A program made the position numbers and the translations under genes. From Helopsaltes ochotensis (lineage: Eukaryota > Chordata > Aves > Passeriformes > Locustellidae): 64,000 bases of DNA. The DNA lies in contig VXBM01000010.1 in assembly GCA_013400155.1 (NCBI GenBank), positions 1,601,897 to 1,665,896 of the forward strand, read 5' to 3'. A model generated the notes under the pieces. That model was given only the letters and a program-made list of their open reading frames with translations, did not search any database and was not told the DNA's origin. Shown one piece after another: positions 62,001 to 64,000 of this stretch. The stretch's first letter is position 1. Every line of letters starts with the position of its first letter.

Positions 62001-64000
62001 TTTATTTTTTGGCGACATTTCTTACATTGGAATGAATGTGTTGGGCATTTGGGCAGTGCCAGCTTGCAATGGGCTGATGGCAGATGGAAAGAAATCTGCC
62101 CAGTATGCCTTCACCTCTACACAAGCAGAGGGCCATCAATTTCCCCCATTAAGGAGTTGTCACGCAGCCCACCCAGCTGGAGGAGCATCTCTGATAGCCA
62201 GGCTGGCTGGCGTATGCTATACAAATACAAAATGCACTTTAAAAAGAAACGAAAATACCATTTGTCGGCAAATTGAAAATGCGTGGCTTTGACCGCAGCC
62301 AATTTTTTAATGACTGTAATATTTTAAGTGATTATTTTTGCCACTTCAGATTACTCCTTAGAGAGGAGAGGTTTTTTAATTAAAATCTAGGCAGTGCAAA
62401 CAGATGAGCTATGAGAAGCAGAGGAACTGGGAGAAAGATGAAGAAAATTAATTGAAGCAGCATTGTCAATGGAGCTATAAATTAGTTATTGTGTCTTTCT
62501 GGAATTGAGTCATGCAGGTTTTAAAAATTTTAAAATTTTGACATGAAAGCAGATACAAGAACAGATTAAATCCTGAAAAAATCATACTTTGTATGCAATG
62601 TCTCAGTCAGCAAAGGTGTGGTGACATAATTTAGGGACGACTTCAAATTTTAAATTCCGTGGATTTGGCTGTTAATGCTCCTGGCCTGAAATCCTTTTTT
62701 TAACCAAAGGAAAGAACACAATGTGATTCGTATACCTTCCCACGAGAAAAACAGAGCTTTAGTCTTTCCCATGTGCTACATTTTTACATCATTTTATGTA
62801 GGTTACAGAACAAAAACCTTGGCTGCACGAGCAGACCAGGAGCACAGAGGGCTATAGTGCACTTTTCCTTTCCAAAACAATGGGATGAAATTTGTCCTGT
62901 GATGAAGCAAGAAACATTTTATAAAGTGTGTTTTCACTCATCATTTCCGATTATAGACTGTTATTCAAAGGCTAATGCTCAAAACACTTTGCTTGTTTAT
63001 GAGTGATTCGTATGATTCGTATGGTTCTTAATTTTCTAGGACATTTTGTGATGTTTGTACAACACCGACTGCTCTGGCGATGACCGGTTTCCTTAATGAG
63101 TCATTAAACTGACATGATCTGAACTATTCCTCCATGCTACCGGGAACTCCTGTTGTCTGGAGCACTCTGCCCAGAGCATAATCTGCTCTTCTGAAAGCAA
63201 TGGTGTGCATTTACATCACTGTAAAATCAGAGTGGGAAAGAATCAAGCAAAGTTGTTTCTACTCTTTGGCATCTAATGGGTGCATTCATTATTTTTATTG
63301 ATGTGCATCTCATAGTGACCTGTGAACATCAAATTCTTTCCTTCTAGGAGGCAGGAAAGACCCCCTGTGCTTTGACGCCAGCTCAGAGCTTATGCTGGCT
63401 CCCTGCCATCCCTCCCAACACTTCCAAGCCACGGGGAAGTGGCATGGAGAAAGGAGTAGGTTCAGCATTGCTGCCCAACATCAATTCTCAGCTTCCCAAG
63501 TGACTCACAGCACTACAGCCAACCACCTGTCCATTCTAATGAACTCCTAGGCATTGTATCCAAGTATTATTATTTTAATTACAAGTGTGATTATTGGCAA
63601 AAAAAGAAAAAAAAAGCAAGAGCAATTCCATCCATGGGCTAGATCCAGCCCTATGGATATACAAATGCCTCCTCATGGGCACAGCTCAGAATGGCTAAAT
63701 GTAAATCTAATCTAAAGGGAGCCAGTCGACAGGTTTTGTTCACCCTGCACTGCTTTCTTCAACTCTCCTCCCCTCTCACACTCCTCCTTCCACCCACAGA
63801 GAAGCAGGAATGTCTCTCAGATGAGGCGCAGCAGGAAATCTGCCTGTCTCTTCCCAGGAAGAGACAGGAAGGTATGGTGGATAAAGGCTCCTGTGAAGCA
63901 AAGCAGCTGGCAAGAAGGCTGCGTTTGGCCCACAGACCAAGTTCTGCCTTCTTGTATCTTACTCAAAAGACAAAAGAATCTTGCCAGAAGAATCTACATC
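56071..64000 (-). other. RELN: RELN intron upstream of e1 (5' part not in window)
   Basis: About 7.9 kb with no recognisable reelin exon. The residues that precede e1 in human reelin (around the sequence WALDNILI) were not found here, so their exon lies beyond 64000. The stretch 56.9-58.7 kb is very AT-rich and contains a perfect 20 bp palindrome at 58532-58551. Open frames in 58.8-63 kb are short and resemble nothing I know. Confidence 0.85.
58532..58551. other. Perfect 20 bp AT-rich palindrome
   Basis: The sequence gtataaataattatttatac is its own reverse complement. It lies in an AT-rich part of the intron upstream of e1. AT-rich palindromes of this size can be chance; it is listed as a visible structure without an assigned role. 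Confidence 0.9.

Noticed and set aside
56071..64000. Search for the reelin exon preceding e1
   Set aside because: No minus-strand match to the expected WALDN and NWLFFPG residues; the exon must lie outside the window.
1..64000. tRNA, snRNA, rRNA, CRISPR array or bacterial-type operon
   Set aside because: Nothing with the required sequence hallmarks was seen; the window is vertebrate intron and exon sequence of one gene.

Overview
This is a 64 kb piece of a vertebrate, almost certainly avian, genome lying wholly inside one large gene: RELN (reelin), transcribed from the minus strand. Translating the minus strand gives 20 consecutive internal coding exons between 56070 (5' side) and 4121 (3' side). 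All have GT-AG borders and the reading frame runs through every junction without a stop. Spliced together they give 3371 nt, or 1123 complete codons plus two bases. This corresponds to roughly residues 382-1504 of human reelin, aligned from memory, with one residue of net length difference (an extra Thr in exon e18). The start codon, signal peptide, promoter, stop codon and poly(A) site are all outside the window. Exons are called e1-e20 here, in transcript order within the window; from memory these are about human exons 11-30.

The bird assignment rests on CR1-type retroposon remnants (a 3' tail ending in ATTCTATG at 11684, a second tail near 47122, and a decayed CR1 reverse-transcriptase segment at about 12.6-13.1 kb). 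It also rests on a probable antisense LTR fragment of the kind common in songbirds at about 16 kb, the absence of recognisable SINEs, and compact introns (370 bp to 7 kb). The species cannot be named.

Layout from the gene's 5' side: 64000-56071 is intron. Exons e1-e3 (56070-49480) encode the stretch leading into reelin repeat 1. Exons e4-e10 (47899-34506) encode repeat 1 with EGF module 1 (e6-e8) and the start of repeat 2. Exons e11-e16 (28736-10938) encode repeat 2 with EGF module 2 (e13/e14). Exons e17-e20 (10567-4121) encode the first half of repeat 3, including the conserved N-t proteolytic site and EGF module 3 (e19/e20). 4120-1 is the start of the next intron.

Reelin is a secreted extracellular-matrix glycoprotein that guides neuronal migration through ApoER2/VLDLR and DAB1. 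The receptor-binding repeats 5-6 are not in this window. What is here is the linker and repeats that determine N-terminal fragment release. I found no second protein-coding gene, RNA gene or CRISPR-like system. The noncoding remainder is intron with simple repeats, a few transposon remnants, one 127 bp tandem duplication beside exon e12, and some stretches that may be regulatory.
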